DNA from: Aromatoleum toluolicum
GTDB lineage: Bacteria; Pseudomonadota; Gammaproteobacteria; Burkholderiales; Rhodocyclaceae
Length of the DNA stretch: 64,000 bases
NCBI RefSeq assembly: GCF_012911005.2
Contig: NZ_WTVS01000020.1
Location: 1-64,000, forward strand
Reading direction: 5' to 3'
Part shown: piece by piece, positions 40,888 through 49,491 of the stretch
Numbering within the stretch: the stretch's first letter is position 1
How the letters are laid out: each line of letters starts with the position of its first letter
The notes under the pieces: generated by a model
Told to the model about the DNA's origin: nothing
The model's database searches: none
What the model saw: only the letters and a program-made list of their open reading frames with translations
Made by a program: the position numbers and the translations under genes

Positions 40888-42858
40888 TCAGATCCGCACG
40901 CCCAGCCGGTAGCCCTCGTGGATCGCCGCATCGAGGCCGCGCGCGATGACCGCGTCGCCGGCGCCGTGCAGCTCGTCCACCATCCACTGGAACTCGTGGA
41001 AGAGGTCGTGGTTCGCCTTGCGCGGCCCGGACACGATCACGGTGTCGGCCTCGACGAAGGTCTCCTCGCCCTTCGCGCTGCGCACCATCGCCCCCTCGGT
41101 GGTGACTCCGGCGAGTACCGAGGAGGTCAGCGTGCGGATCTCGAGTTCCTCGATCCACGCCGAGTGGCGCCACTTGAAGGACGGCATGACGTCGCCGGCG
41201 ATGCGTTTGTCCTCCTCGACGATGACCACCTCGTGGCCTTGCTTGCACAGCGACTCGGCGAGCGTGAGGCCGATCTTGCCCGCCCCGACCATGACGATGC
41301 GCTTGCCGGGCTGCACCTTGCCGGTCGCCACATCGAGCGCATCGACGAGCTTGTCGTGGCCCGGAATGTGCCGATAGGCGTTCATGTCGGTGCGCGAGCC
41401 CGCCGCGACGATGCAAACGTCGTACTGATGGAGGATGCTGCGCATGAACTTCGCGTTGGCCTCGGTGTTGAAGCGCACGTCGATCTCCATCTTGCGCGCC
41501 ATCGTCTCGTAGTAGCGCACGACCGACATCAGGTCGTCGGGCCGCGCGAGGTCGTTCGACGCGTAGCCGACGAGGCTGCCGCCGATGCGCTCGCCCTTCT
41601 CGAACACGGTCACGTCATGGCCGCGCCGCTTCGCGGTGATCGCCGCCTCCATGCCCGCGGGGCCGGCGCCGATGATCATGATCTTCTTCTTCACCGCGGC
41701 GGGCGTGACGTGGTACTCCGGCTCGACCTCGTGACCCAGCGTCGGGTTCATCGCGCAGGTGTAGGGCAGATCGCGGAAGAGCCGCGACAGGCAGTTCAGC
41801 GAGCCGATGCAGCGGCGCACCTCGTCGAGCCGGTCCTCGGCCGCCTTGTGCAGCAGCTCCGGGTCGGCGAGCATCGGGCGGCACACTTCCCAGTAGTCGA
41901 AGATGCCGTCGGCGATGCACTGGTTCGCCATGACGGGGTCGGGTAGCCGGTTGCCGAAGGTGATCAGCGTGTTCGGGAACAGCTTCTTCGCCTTCGCCGA
42001 CAAATAGTTCCAATGCCCCGGCGCGACGTCGCGGCCGATCGACGACTCGGGCGCCTCCTGCCAGCCCACGGTCACCGAGATCATGTCGACGCCGCAGTCG
42101 ACCGCCTGCTGCATCAGCTCGAAGCACTCGTCCTCGCTGTTGCCGCCCCAGCGGTCCATCAGCTCGGCGCCGTTCAGGCGCACGATGAGCGGATGCTCGG
42201 GGGTGGCCTGCTTGATCGAGTCGATGAGCTCGCGCATGAAGCGGCCGCGGTTCTCGATCGACCCGCCGTATTCATCGGTGCGCTGGTTGGTGAAGCGCGA
42301 GTTGAAGTTCGCGAGCAGGTAGCCCATGAAGCTCGTGACTTCGGTGCCGTCGAAACCGGCGCGAATCGCGCGTTTGGCGGCGTCGGCGTGCTGCATGACG
42401 ATCGCGCGGATCTGCTCCTTCGTCAGCTCGCGCGGCGGGCGGAAGTGCGGCAGCGTCTGCGGCACCACCGACGGCTGGATGCAGTAGCCCAGGTCGATGC
42501 CGCCGTAACGGCCGGCATGCAGGATCTGCTGGATCGCGACCGCGCCGTTGTCGTGGATGTACTGGGCGATGGTCTCGAACTGCGGCAGGAACTTGTCGTC
42601 GAAGATCGCGACCTGGCGGAAGTAGGCCTTGCCTTCGCCGAGGGGGTCCGGGTATGCCCCCTGGTTGGTGATAATGCCGGCACCGGTGCCGGCGATTACG
42701 CGGGTGCGTGCGAGCTCGCGCGGCGTGATGTAACCGTCGCGCGTGTTGTAGTTCGAGACGCAGCAGGCGCCGTACTTGACCATGTTCTTGGTCTCGTACT
42801 TGCCGATCTTGCCGGGCTTGAACAGGTGGGGGAGCTTGAGCTCGCCGGGTCGCTTCAT
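40888..42858 (-). CDS. FMN/FAD oxidoreductase of the 2,4-dienoyl-CoA reductase / trimethylamine dehydrogenase family
   Basis: 656 residues. Residues about 1-370 are an Old-Yellow-Enzyme FMN barrel (ITNQGAYPDP, QILHAGRYGG, FNSRFTNQRTDEYGGSIENR). Residues from about 395 are an FAD/NAD domain (KIMIIGAGPAGMEAA, VMVGAGKIGLTLAESL). The linking 4Fe-4S site, usually C-x2-C-x3-C-x11-C, is altered: CIGSLNC then Cys after 11 residues, so one of four Cys is Ser and spacing is shortened. Probably reduces an enoyl-type or oxidises an amine-type substrate. Downstream of the promoter element at 43212-43258 and the small Cys-rich gene. Confidence 0.87.
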   Translation of the reverse strand: MKRPGELKLPHLFKPGKIGKYETKNMVKYGACCVSNYNTRDGYITPRELARTRVIAGTGAGIITNQGAYPDPLGEGKAYFRQVAIFDDKFLPQFETIAQYIHDNGAVAIQQILHAGRYGGIDLGYCIQPSVVPQTLPHFRPPRELTKEQIRAIVMQHADAAKRAIRAGFDGTEVTSFMGYLLANFNSRFTNQRTDEYGGSIENRGRFMRELIDSIKQATPEHPLIVRLNGAELMDRWGGNSEDECFELMQQAVDCGVDMISVTVGWQEAPESSIGRDVAPGHWNYLSAKAKKLFPNTLITFGNRLPDPVMANQCIADGIFDYWEVCRPMLADPELLHKAAEDRLDEVRRCIGSLNCLSRLFRDLPYTCAMNPTLGHEVEPEYHVTPAAVKKKIMIIGAGPAGMEAAITAKRRGHDVTVFEKGERIGGSLVGYASNDLARPDDLMSVVRYYETMARKMEIDVRFNTEANAKFMRSILHQYDVCIVAAGSRTDMNAYRHIPGHDKLVDALDVATGKVQPGKRIVMVGAGKIGLTLAESLCKQGHEVVIVEEDKRIAGDVMPSFKWRHSAWIEELEIRTLTSSVLAGVTTEGAMVRSAKGEETFVEADTVIVSGPRKANHDLFHEFQWMVDELHGAGDAVIARGLDAAIHEGYRLGVRI

Positions 42859-42918
42859 CGTTGTCTCCTCGTCAATTCGTTTTGGCTGGAACTTCGTTTG
42901 AATCTTCGGTCGGCCGTC

Positions 42919-43158
42919 TCAGGCAGCGACGGCGCTACGCGGTCCCTGCACGGGCGGCAGCGTCGCAATGAATTCACGCAGGCTCTCGCCCTGCATGTCG
43001 CGGATGCACCCGAGGACGTCGCCGAGCGAGGACCCGCATACGCAGGAACATGCCGCCGGGAACACGAAGCCGCCGGGGCCGAGCGGTTCTTCGGACACGA
43101 AGGCCTTCTCTTCCTGAAGTTCCTGCACCAATGCCATCACATTCCCGAGAGCTGTCAT
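42919..43158 (-). CDS. Small Cys-containing protein upstream of the FMN/FAD oxidoreductase
   Basis: 79 residues starting MTALGNVMALVQ after a GAGGAGAAC ribosome site. The centre is FVFPAACSCVCGSSLGDVLG, giving four Cys within about 20 residues and a possible metal or cluster site. No recognisable family. Its position, first after the shared promoter and 60 bp before the oxidoreductase gene, suggests a small partner or maturation factor. Confidence 0.65.
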   Translation of the reverse strand: MTALGNVMALVQELQEEKAFVSEEPLGPGGFVFPAACSCVCGSSLGDVLGCIRDMQGESLREFIATLPPVQGPRSAVAA

Positions 43159-43211
43159 GTTGTTCTCCTCGAACGAATCGGCCTGGATCACCCAAACCGT
43201 TGCACGTGGAG

Positions 43212-43258
43212 TCAATGTATCGGGCCGCCTCCTGCAGTTCCCCCCCCACCCGGTATGG
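43212..43258 (-). promoter_or_regulatory. 47-bp promoter element shared with 9195-9241
   Basis: Minus strand: CCATACCGGGTGGGGGGGG, then CTGCAG, then GATACATTGA, ending 54 bp before the small Cys-rich gene. Outer blocks are spaced exactly as at 9195-9241, while intervening bases differ, which indicates selection on the blocks. Confidence 0.7.
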
Positions 43259-43415
43259 GTTTGAAGGAGCTGCCGCGAAAATCCCGTGAAGACGTCTAAG
43301 CGGCGCGGGCAAACGAATTCCCCGTTCAGCGTCAATCACCCTGAACGCATATCCCATATAAGTTTTTGACGTGAAGCTCGAGCCTGCAAACTGCCTCACG
43401 ATACGCAGACCGGTT

Positions 43416-44426
43416 TCAGGCCAGCGCCTTCTCCCGTGTCCGTGACGGCGACTCGCCGAATCTCGACTTGTACGCGGTCGCAAAATGACCAAGGTGGTGG
43501 AATCCCCAGCGGGTCGCGATACAGGTCACGGTCCTTTCGGCGGATGTGGGGTCGCGCAATTCCTCATGCACCCGCTGCATCCGCACCGATTTCAGATACG
43601 CCATCGGCGTCGTGTTGCGGAACTCGCGAAAACCCGCGAAAAGCGCGCTCGTGCTGACGTTGGCGTACGCGGCAAGGTCCCCGACGGTCAGATCCTGATC
43701 GGCATGCGCGTCGATGTATTCCTCGACCCGGCGCACGTGGCGTGGCGCGATCGACTGCGACGGGTTCAGGAGTTCGTCGCGATAGTTGTTCGGCTGCACG
43801 ATGAGCAGCGTGCTGACGAGCAGGTGCTCGATCTGCGCCGTGGCAAGCGACGATGTGACCGTCGGCGACTGATGCTCGAACTCCGATACCAGATATGACA
43901 CCAGCGCCTGCCAGCTGACGCCGCCCTGGCTCGACATCTCGAATCCGAGCCCGAATTCCAGCGGCTTGCGCAAAGGGTGGCCGAGATGCTGCGCGCAGAC
44001 GTTCTCGAGCAGCGCGCGGTCAATCTTGACCATGATCTGGTCGCACTCGTCGTAGATCATCTCCGTCAAGGGCAGCGTCGGCGTGACCACCGATGCGACT
44101 TCGGGCGTCGAGTGGATTGCTTGCTCGCCGCAGCGCACGTCGGCGTGTCCGGTGAGCGGCATCATCACGAGCAGGAAATCGTGCAGACAGCCCGCGTCGA
44201 TCGCGACGGTCGCGCCATAACCGAGGCGGTTCACCGACACGCCGCGGATCGGCGCATGCTGCATGCGGGTATTCACGCGGCTGTCGCAGCCCGCAAACTT
44301 CAAGTCGTGCGGGCAGAACACACCCGCCACACGGTCCCGGGCCTCGTCGAGGTCACGGGTATGAAAAAGCGTGAAGCGCGAAAGCGCGTCGCGCCCTCCC
44401 AGCGACGTCATCAACGCCTGGGTCAT
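43416..44426 (-). CDS. AraC/XylS-family regulator
   Basis: 336 residues. The C-terminal double HTH is clear (DLTVGDLAAYANVSTSALFA, then CIATRWGFHHLGHFATAYKSRFGESPS), after an AraC_binding_2-type N-terminal domain like those of XylS/FeaR regulators. I start at MTQALMT after GGAGGAAAACC. It sits between the pad operon and the FMN oxidoreductase operon and could control either. A GTATAC operator lies 187 bp upstream. Confidence 0.86.
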   Translation of the reverse strand: MTQALMTSLGGRDALSRFTLFHTRDLDEARDRVAGVFCPHDLKFAGCDSRVNTRMQHAPIRGVSVNRLGYGATVAIDAGCLHDFLLVMMPLTGHADVRCGEQAIHSTPEVASVVTPTLPLTEMIYDECDQIMVKIDRALLENVCAQHLGHPLRKPLEFGLGFEMSSQGGVSWQALVSYLVSEFEHQSPTVTSSLATAQIEHLLVSTLLIVQPNNYRDELLNPSQSIAPRHVRRVEEYIDAHADQDLTVGDLAAYANVSTSALFAGFREFRNTTPMAYLKSVRMQRVHEELRDPTSAERTVTCIATRWGFHHLGHFATAYKSRFGESPSRTREKALA

Positions 44427-44612
44427 GGTTTTCCTCCTCCGGTGTGGATTCCGTGCCTTCTTATTGCTGCCAGGCCTCGGAATCGTTTCGGACACGCGCG
44501 GTCTGCGCCGTCGTACGCGTCCTATTCAGCGTCTATTGTCGAACCTCCTGTTCCTTCTTGTGAGGTGGCCGCACCGACCTGGACCCCGGCGGGCCCGAGG
44601 GAAATCGGTCAA

Positions 44613-44636
44613 TGTATACAGTATCCCTGTATATCC
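44613..44636. promoter_or_regulatory. GntR-like operator between araC-type gene and padI
   Basis: TGTATACAGTATCC followed by CTGTATATCC. The first 14 bases match 11414-11427 exactly. It lies upstream of the AraC-type regulator and downstream of padI, so its target is more likely the regulator gene. Confidence 0.6.
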
Positions 44637-44667
44637 TTGTGCATAGTAGGGCCAGGCGCGGGGACGG

Positions 44668-46050
44668 TTACTGATCCAGGTCAACTGCCATCAAATCAGA
44701 TTGATGCCCAACTACCTGTCGACCCTCGCGCGGATGCATTCGCGCCAGTTCGCGCAGTACCTGCGCCTGCTCCGCGACGTGTCGCTCGATGTGCGCGATC
44801 TGCGTGGCGTCGAGATGCCGGAACTTGCCGAGCAGCTTCAGGTATTCGGTAACCGGAGCGGGATCTTCGATGTCGCGCGACAGCTTCAATCCCTGGTCGC
44901 GGCGGTACTCCCACAGCACGGCGAAGTTGGTCTCGACGGCCTTGCGGGCGACCTCAATGTTGCTCGCCGAGGGGAAACGCCAGCCGGACGTGCAGGGCGA
45001 ATACAGGTGCAGGTAGGCGAAGCCGCGTTGCGACGCGTCGAGCGCCGCCTCGAGCTTCGCGTAGAAGTCCTCCATGAACGCGGTCGAGGCGGTCGCGACG
45101 TATTCACAGCCATGCCACATCATCAGCAGGGGCAGGTTCTTGGCGTCCTGGGTCTTGCCGCGCGCGCTCTCACCGATCGGCGTCGTCGCCGTCCACGCAC
45201 CGTAGGTCGTGCTGCCCGAGCGCTGGGCACCGGTGTTCATGTAACCCTCGTTGTCGACGCAGATGAAGAGGATCTGCTCGCCGCGCTCCGCGGCCCCCGA
45301 CAGCGACTGGAAACCGACGTCGCCCGCGCCGCCGTCACCTGCGAGCGCGAGCGCGGTCACGTTGCGGCCCTTGCGCTTGTATTGGCGGCGGATGCCGGTC
45401 AGCATCGAGGCGGTGTTCGTCAACAGCGGATGGAACACCGGCACCTTGCAGCCGAGCATGCCGTTGTAGCCGACCGAGCCCATGCCGGGAATGCATCCGG
45501 GGGGCGTCGCGAGCACCGTGTTCGACCCGACGCGGCGCAGCGTGTGACGCATGATGAGCTCGGTGTTGCAGCCCTGGCAGCCACCCAGGCCCGGCACGAA
45601 CAGGTCCTCGAGATCGCCCCAGCGGTTGTAGAGGTTGGCCGTCGTGACGTAGCGCAGCGCCCCCCGCGTGCAGGCCGCGACGCATTGAGGCGCGCCCTCG
45701 CACTGGTCGCATTTGACCACGTGGCCTTCTGCGGCGCTGAACGCTATGCCGCCGAAGGTGCAGCCGGCGGTGCAGATCAGGCAGTTCACGCAGCGCTCGC
45801 CGTCCCACGCGACGATGCCATCGTCGCCCTTTTCAAGCGCTGCTGCGGGGCATACCGACGCGCAGCGCGGGTCGCCGCACTGGCGGCACTGCGCGATGCC
45901 CCAGCGCCCGCTCTCGTCGTCGCGCAGTATCTGTATCCGGGGCTGCGCCCGGTGCGCATCCGAAGATTTAGCGCTCACGCAGGCGTTCATGCAGTGTCCG
46001 CAACCGTCGCAGCGCGCGGCGTCGAAGGCGATCGTAGGGGTTGCGCTCAT
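44668..46050 (-). CDS. padI: Phenylglyoxylate:acceptor oxidoreductase beta subunit (PadI)
   Basis: 460 residues. The N-terminal about 135 residues hold several ferredoxin-type 4Fe-4S motifs (CDGCGHCMNAC, CRQCGDPRCASVCP, CVNCLICTAGC, CDQCEGAPQCVAAC). The rest is a thiamine-diphosphate-binding 2-oxoacid oxidoreductase beta domain (GDGGAGDVGFQS, NEGYMNTG). This Fe-S/TPP fusion is the PadI layout. It oxidatively decarboxylates phenylglyoxylate to benzoyl-CoA together with PadEFGH. Last gene of the operon. Confidence 0.9.
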   Translation of the reverse strand: MSATPTIAFDAARCDGCGHCMNACVSAKSSDAHRAQPRIQILRDDESGRWGIAQCRQCGDPRCASVCPAAALEKGDDGIVAWDGERCVNCLICTAGCTFGGIAFSAAEGHVVKCDQCEGAPQCVAACTRGALRYVTTANLYNRWGDLEDLFVPGLGGCQGCNTELIMRHTLRRVGSNTVLATPPGCIPGMGSVGYNGMLGCKVPVFHPLLTNTASMLTGIRRQYKRKGRNVTALALAGDGGAGDVGFQSLSGAAERGEQILFICVDNEGYMNTGAQRSGSTTYGAWTATTPIGESARGKTQDAKNLPLLMMWHGCEYVATASTAFMEDFYAKLEAALDASQRGFAYLHLYSPCTSGWRFPSASNIEVARKAVETNFAVLWEYRRDQGLKLSRDIEDPAPVTEYLKLLGKFRHLDATQIAHIERHVAEQAQVLRELARMHPREGRQVVGHQSDLMAVDLDQ

Positions 46051-46054
46051 CGAC

Positions 46055-47317
46055 TCATCTCCACAGTCCGGACATCAGGGCACGTGCAGCGTCCTGCGGG
46101 TCCTCGAGCAGGGCCTTGGCCCGCGCGCCGAGTTCGACGCGGCGCAGGATCAGCTCCCACATGATCCCGGGGTCGAACAGCACGTCGACGCCGAAAACGC
46201 CTTGCAGCCGGCCGTCGCGCAGCACGATCTTGAGATAGGCGTCACTGCCCTCCCCGCCGCGCACGAGCACCTCCCAATCCGCTCCGCCCTGCTGGGGAGC
46301 GTCCCGCCCGACCGACAGCGCGCGTCGACCGAAGAACCCGTACGTGTTCAGTGACACCCCGCCGGGATAGGCCTGGACGCCCGGGTCGCCGGCCATGCTC
46401 ATGCCAGCAGTGCGGCCCTGCTCGACCGCGTCGGGCAGGATGCCGCCGGCCGGCGTCGCATCGCCGAAGAAGCTCGGCGTCTGCACGACGTCGCCCGCCG
46501 CCCAGACGTTCGCTGCGGTGCTGCGCATGAACGCGTCGACGACGACGCCGCGCTCGACCGCGACGCCGGAGCCTGCCAGATAAGAAACCTCAGGCCGCAC
46601 CCCTGCGGCGACGAGCAGCAGGTCCGCGTCGCACGGATCACCGCCGTCGAGCTGCACCGTGCAGCCTCCCGCACGCGGCGCGACGCGCTCGACACGGCGA
46701 CCGGTCAGCACCTCGACTCCGTTGTCGTGGAAGGCGGCCTGGATGCGCGCCGCAGCGGTCGCATCGAAGTAGCCGGGCAGCACCTGGTCGCGCATCTCGA
46801 TGATCGTCACGCGAGCCCCGGCGCGCGCCAGATTCTCCGCCGCATGCATGCCGACGAGCCCCGCGCCGAGGACGACCGCGCGCCCGGCCGACCGCCCGGC
46901 CTCGCGCAGCGCGAGCGCGTCGTCGAGCGTGCGCAGCACGTGGAAGCGCACGTCCGACAGGCCCGCGATCGGAGGAACCGCCGGCGCGGCGCCAGTAGCG
47001 AGCAAGAGCTTGCCGTAACCGATCTCGCTGCCGTCGGCGAGGCGCAGCCGCGAATGCGCGCTGTCGAGGGCGGCGGCGTGGGCCTGTTGCCGGTAGTCGA
47101 CCCGCAGGTCGTCGAACCAGCCCCGCTCACGCAGTGCGATGCGATCCTCCGGGCGCTTGCCGGACACCACGTAGGGCAGCACCGTCGGGGACACCGGGAG
47201 CCGCGCCTCGCGATCGAGCACGGCGATGCTGCCATCCGAATCGTGGGCGCGGATCGCACGCAGCGCTTCGAGAGCCGCGTGGCTCGCGCCGAGCACGACA
47301 TAGTCGAACTGTTCCAT
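46055..47317 (-). CDS. padH: Phenylglyoxylate oxidoreductase NAD(P)H/FAD subunit (PadH)
   Basis: 420-residue FAD/NAD-linked reductase. It has the N-terminal FAD loop VVLGASHAALEAL (a variant of GxGxxG), LLLATGAAPAVPP, the NAD motif AVVLGAGLVGMHAAENLA, and NVWAAGDVVQTP. PadH transfers electrons from the oxidoreductase core to NAD+. It starts directly after the padG stop and ends four bases before padI. Confidence 0.88.
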   Translation of the reverse strand: MEQFDYVVLGASHAALEALRAIRAHDSDGSIAVLDREARLPVSPTVLPYVVSGKRPEDRIALRERGWFDDLRVDYRQQAHAAALDSAHSRLRLADGSEIGYGKLLLATGAAPAVPPIAGLSDVRFHVLRTLDDALALREAGRSAGRAVVLGAGLVGMHAAENLARAGARVTIIEMRDQVLPGYFDATAAARIQAAFHDNGVEVLTGRRVERVAPRAGGCTVQLDGGDPCDADLLLVAAGVRPEVSYLAGSGVAVERGVVVDAFMRSTAANVWAAGDVVQTPSFFGDATPAGGILPDAVEQGRTAGMSMAGDPGVQAYPGGVSLNTYGFFGRRALSVGRDAPQQGGADWEVLVRGGEGSDAYLKIVLRDGRLQGVFGVDVLFDPGIMWELILRRVELGARAKALLEDPQDAARALMSGLWR

Positions 47318-48613
47318 TCATCGATCCTCGGCATTGAGCCACACCGGCTCCCGTGGGCAGGGCGAGACGAGCAGCCTCGCGGTCTCGGCGATCGCGCGCT
47401 CGAAATGCGCTTGAGTCAGGTCCGCCCCCGCGAGGCCGCCGATCAGCGACAGGCACGGGACGCGGTGGGGGCAATACTGCAGCGCCGCGAGCGTCTCCTG
47501 ATGCACCGGCCCGCTGTTCCAGCCGTACGACACGGCGCGGTCTACGACCCCGACGGCGCGCACCTTGTCGAGCGCCGCGACCATCGCATCGAGCGGAAAC
47601 GGCCGCAGTGTCTTGATGCGGATGAGCCCGACCGGCTCGCCCCGCTCGCGCGCGGCATCCACGGCATCCTTCGCGGCGCCCGCCATGCTGCCGATCGTCA
47701 CGAGCGCGTACTCGGCGTCGTCGAGCCGGTACTCCTCGACGAGCGGCGCGTAACGGCGGCCAAAGCGGCGCGCCCACTCCTCGTGCACCTCGACAATCAC
47801 GCGCAGCGCGTTCTGCATGCCCTCGCAGTGCCCTCGGCGGTAGCCGACGAAGAGCGCCGGCCCGGGCCCCGTCGCCCCCCCGGTCAAGGGATCGACGCCC
47901 ATCGGCCGCTTGGGGTCGAGCGCCGCGTGCCAATTCACGTCCGGCGCACCGAGAAAGTCGTCGACCTCCGCCTGCTCCGGCAGCTCGATGCGCACGATGC
48001 CGTTCGACAGGTAGTTGCCATCGTGATTGACGTTCACCGGCAGCATCACCGAGCGGTCCTCGGCGATGCGGTAGGCCATGACAATGGTGTCGAGCACTTC
48101 CTGCACCGTCTCGCAGAAGAGCTGCACCCAGCCGACCTCGCGCACCGTCATCGCGTCCTGCTGCCCGCCCCAGACGCACTGCGGCGTGATGCCGTCGCGG
48201 TTGACGATCGACATGACGATCGGCAGGCGCAGGTTCGGCGTGCGGAAGTACGGCTCGAACATGAACGCGAGCCCCTGACCGCAGCTCGCCGTATAGGTGC
48301 GCGCGCCGGCGAGCGCCGCGCCGTGCAGCACCGAGAGCACGCTGTGCTCGCCCTCGGCCTCGACGAGCTCGGCGTCGAGCACGCCGTCGGCGACGAACTG
48401 CGCGACATACTCGGCGAGCGAGGATTGCGGCGTGATCGGGTACACCGCAACCATGTCCGGTCGCGACAGCACGACGCCCCACGCCGCCGCCTCGTTGGCG
48501 TCGCAAACGAGGATTTTCGGTTCCTTTCTCGCGACCACCGCGTCGTGGTCCGGCGCGATCCGGCCGCTCGCGGCGTGGGCGACCGGTGCAGTCATCTCGA
48601 CGACCTCGTTCAT
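47318..48613 (-). CDS. padG: Phenylglyoxylate:acceptor oxidoreductase alpha subunit (PadG)
   Basis: 431 residues of the pyruvate:ferredoxin-oxidoreductase alpha family. The PITPQSSLAEYV start and VEAEGEHSVLSVLHGAALAG TPP/pyrimidine-type segment are characteristic, as are TYTASCGQGLAFMFE and IVNRDG. With PadI it forms the catalytic core. Start overlaps padF stop by four bases. Confidence 0.9.
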   Translation of the reverse strand: MNEVVEMTAPVAHAASGRIAPDHDAVVARKEPKILVCDANEAAAWGVVLSRPDMVAVYPITPQSSLAEYVAQFVADGVLDAELVEAEGEHSVLSVLHGAALAGARTYTASCGQGLAFMFEPYFRTPNLRLPIVMSIVNRDGITPQCVWGGQQDAMTVREVGWVQLFCETVQEVLDTIVMAYRIAEDRSVMLPVNVNHDGNYLSNGIVRIELPEQAEVDDFLGAPDVNWHAALDPKRPMGVDPLTGGATGPGPALFVGYRRGHCEGMQNALRVIVEVHEEWARRFGRRYAPLVEEYRLDDAEYALVTIGSMAGAAKDAVDAARERGEPVGLIRIKTLRPFPLDAMVAALDKVRAVGVVDRAVSYGWNSGPVHQETLAALQYCPHRVPCLSLIGGLAGADLTQAHFERAIAETARLLVSPCPREPVWLNAEDR

Positions 48614-48912
48614 GTCATTTCCTCATCCTCTTCCGGGACCATCGAAATCGCGCGCTGCGGGCATTCGCGCGCGCAGATGCCGCAGCCCTTGCAGGTGGCA
48701 AGATTCATGTCGAACCAGCCTGCGCGCTCGACGACGCACTGCACCGGGCAGTACAGCCAGCACACCGCGCATTTCACGCATTTGCGGCGGTCGACGACCG
48801 GGCGCAACGAGCGCCAGTCGCCCGGCAGCATGCGGCTGTACTCGGTCGCGATCGGGCACAGCGTCTTCGGGATCGCACTCGCATCGAAAAGCGGAACCGC
48901 CTGCTTCTTCAT
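48610..48912 (-). CDS. padF: Phenylglyoxylate oxidoreductase delta (ferredoxin) subunit (PadF)
   Basis: 100 residues with two 4Fe-4S motifs (CVKCAVCWLYCPVQC and CKGCGICARECP) and a short N-terminal extension. A typical delta subunit of 2-oxoacid:ferredoxin oxidoreductases. I start at MKKQAVP, whose ATG overlaps the padE stop; it also overlaps padG (ATGA both sides). Confidence 0.9.
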   Translation of the reverse strand: MKKQAVPLFDASAIPKTLCPIATEYSRMLPGDWRSLRPVVDRRKCVKCAVCWLYCPVQCVVERAGWFDMNLATCKGCGICARECPQRAISMVPEEDEEMT

Positions 48913-49481
48913 GCTGCCTCCCGCTGACCGATGCGATGCACGACGGTGCGCGCATGGCCGAGCGCGAGCGCACGCCGGTTCTGCACAAGTCCGCCGTCGC
49001 GAAAGCTCGTCTCCTCCAGTGCGCGGTCGAGCGCCTCGAGCGACACCAGGCCGGTCGCGCGCGCGAAGGCGCCGAGCATCACGGTATTGGTGATCGGCCG
49101 CCCGAAGACCTCGCGCGCGATGCCGACCGCATCGCACACGGCGACCGTCGCGACCGTTGGCGGCACCGCGATGTCCTGCGGTGCGAGCCTGCTCGCCTGC
49201 ACCAGCATCCCGCCGGCGCGCAGCCCGGCGAAGATGTCGACGACGCGCGGCAGCGACGAGTCGATGCAGACGACGCAGTCCGGCGTGTAGATGTTCGTCA
49301 TCGCGCGCATCGGCGTCTCGGACGCGCGCAGGTAGGCCGCGACCGGTGCACCTCTACGCTCGAAGCCGAACTGCGGCACCGCGACGACGTGCTTTCCCTC
49401 GGCGACGAGCGCCTTCGCGAGTATTCCGGCGGCGAGCACGGTTCCCTGTCCGCCGCGTCCGTGCAATCGCATCTCGAACAT
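48909..49481 (-). CDS. padE: Phenylglyoxylate oxidoreductase gamma subunit (PadE)
   Basis: 190 residues, gamma domain of 2-oxoacid oxidoreductases. It begins MFEMRLHGRGGQGTVLAAGI (the RGGQG motif is diagnostic) and contains QFGFERRGAPVAAYLR and NTVMLGAFARATG. First of the padE-F-G-H-I run, eleven bases after the cyclase-family gene. Confidence 0.9.
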   Translation of the reverse strand: MFEMRLHGRGGQGTVLAAGILAKALVAEGKHVVAVPQFGFERRGAPVAAYLRASETPMRAMTNIYTPDCVVCIDSSLPRVVDIFAGLRAGGMLVQASRLAPQDIAVPPTVATVAVCDAVGIAREVFGRPITNTVMLGAFARATGLVSLEALDRALEETSFRDGGLVQNRRALALGHARTVVHRIGQREAA

Positions 49482-49491
49482 GACGCCTCCG

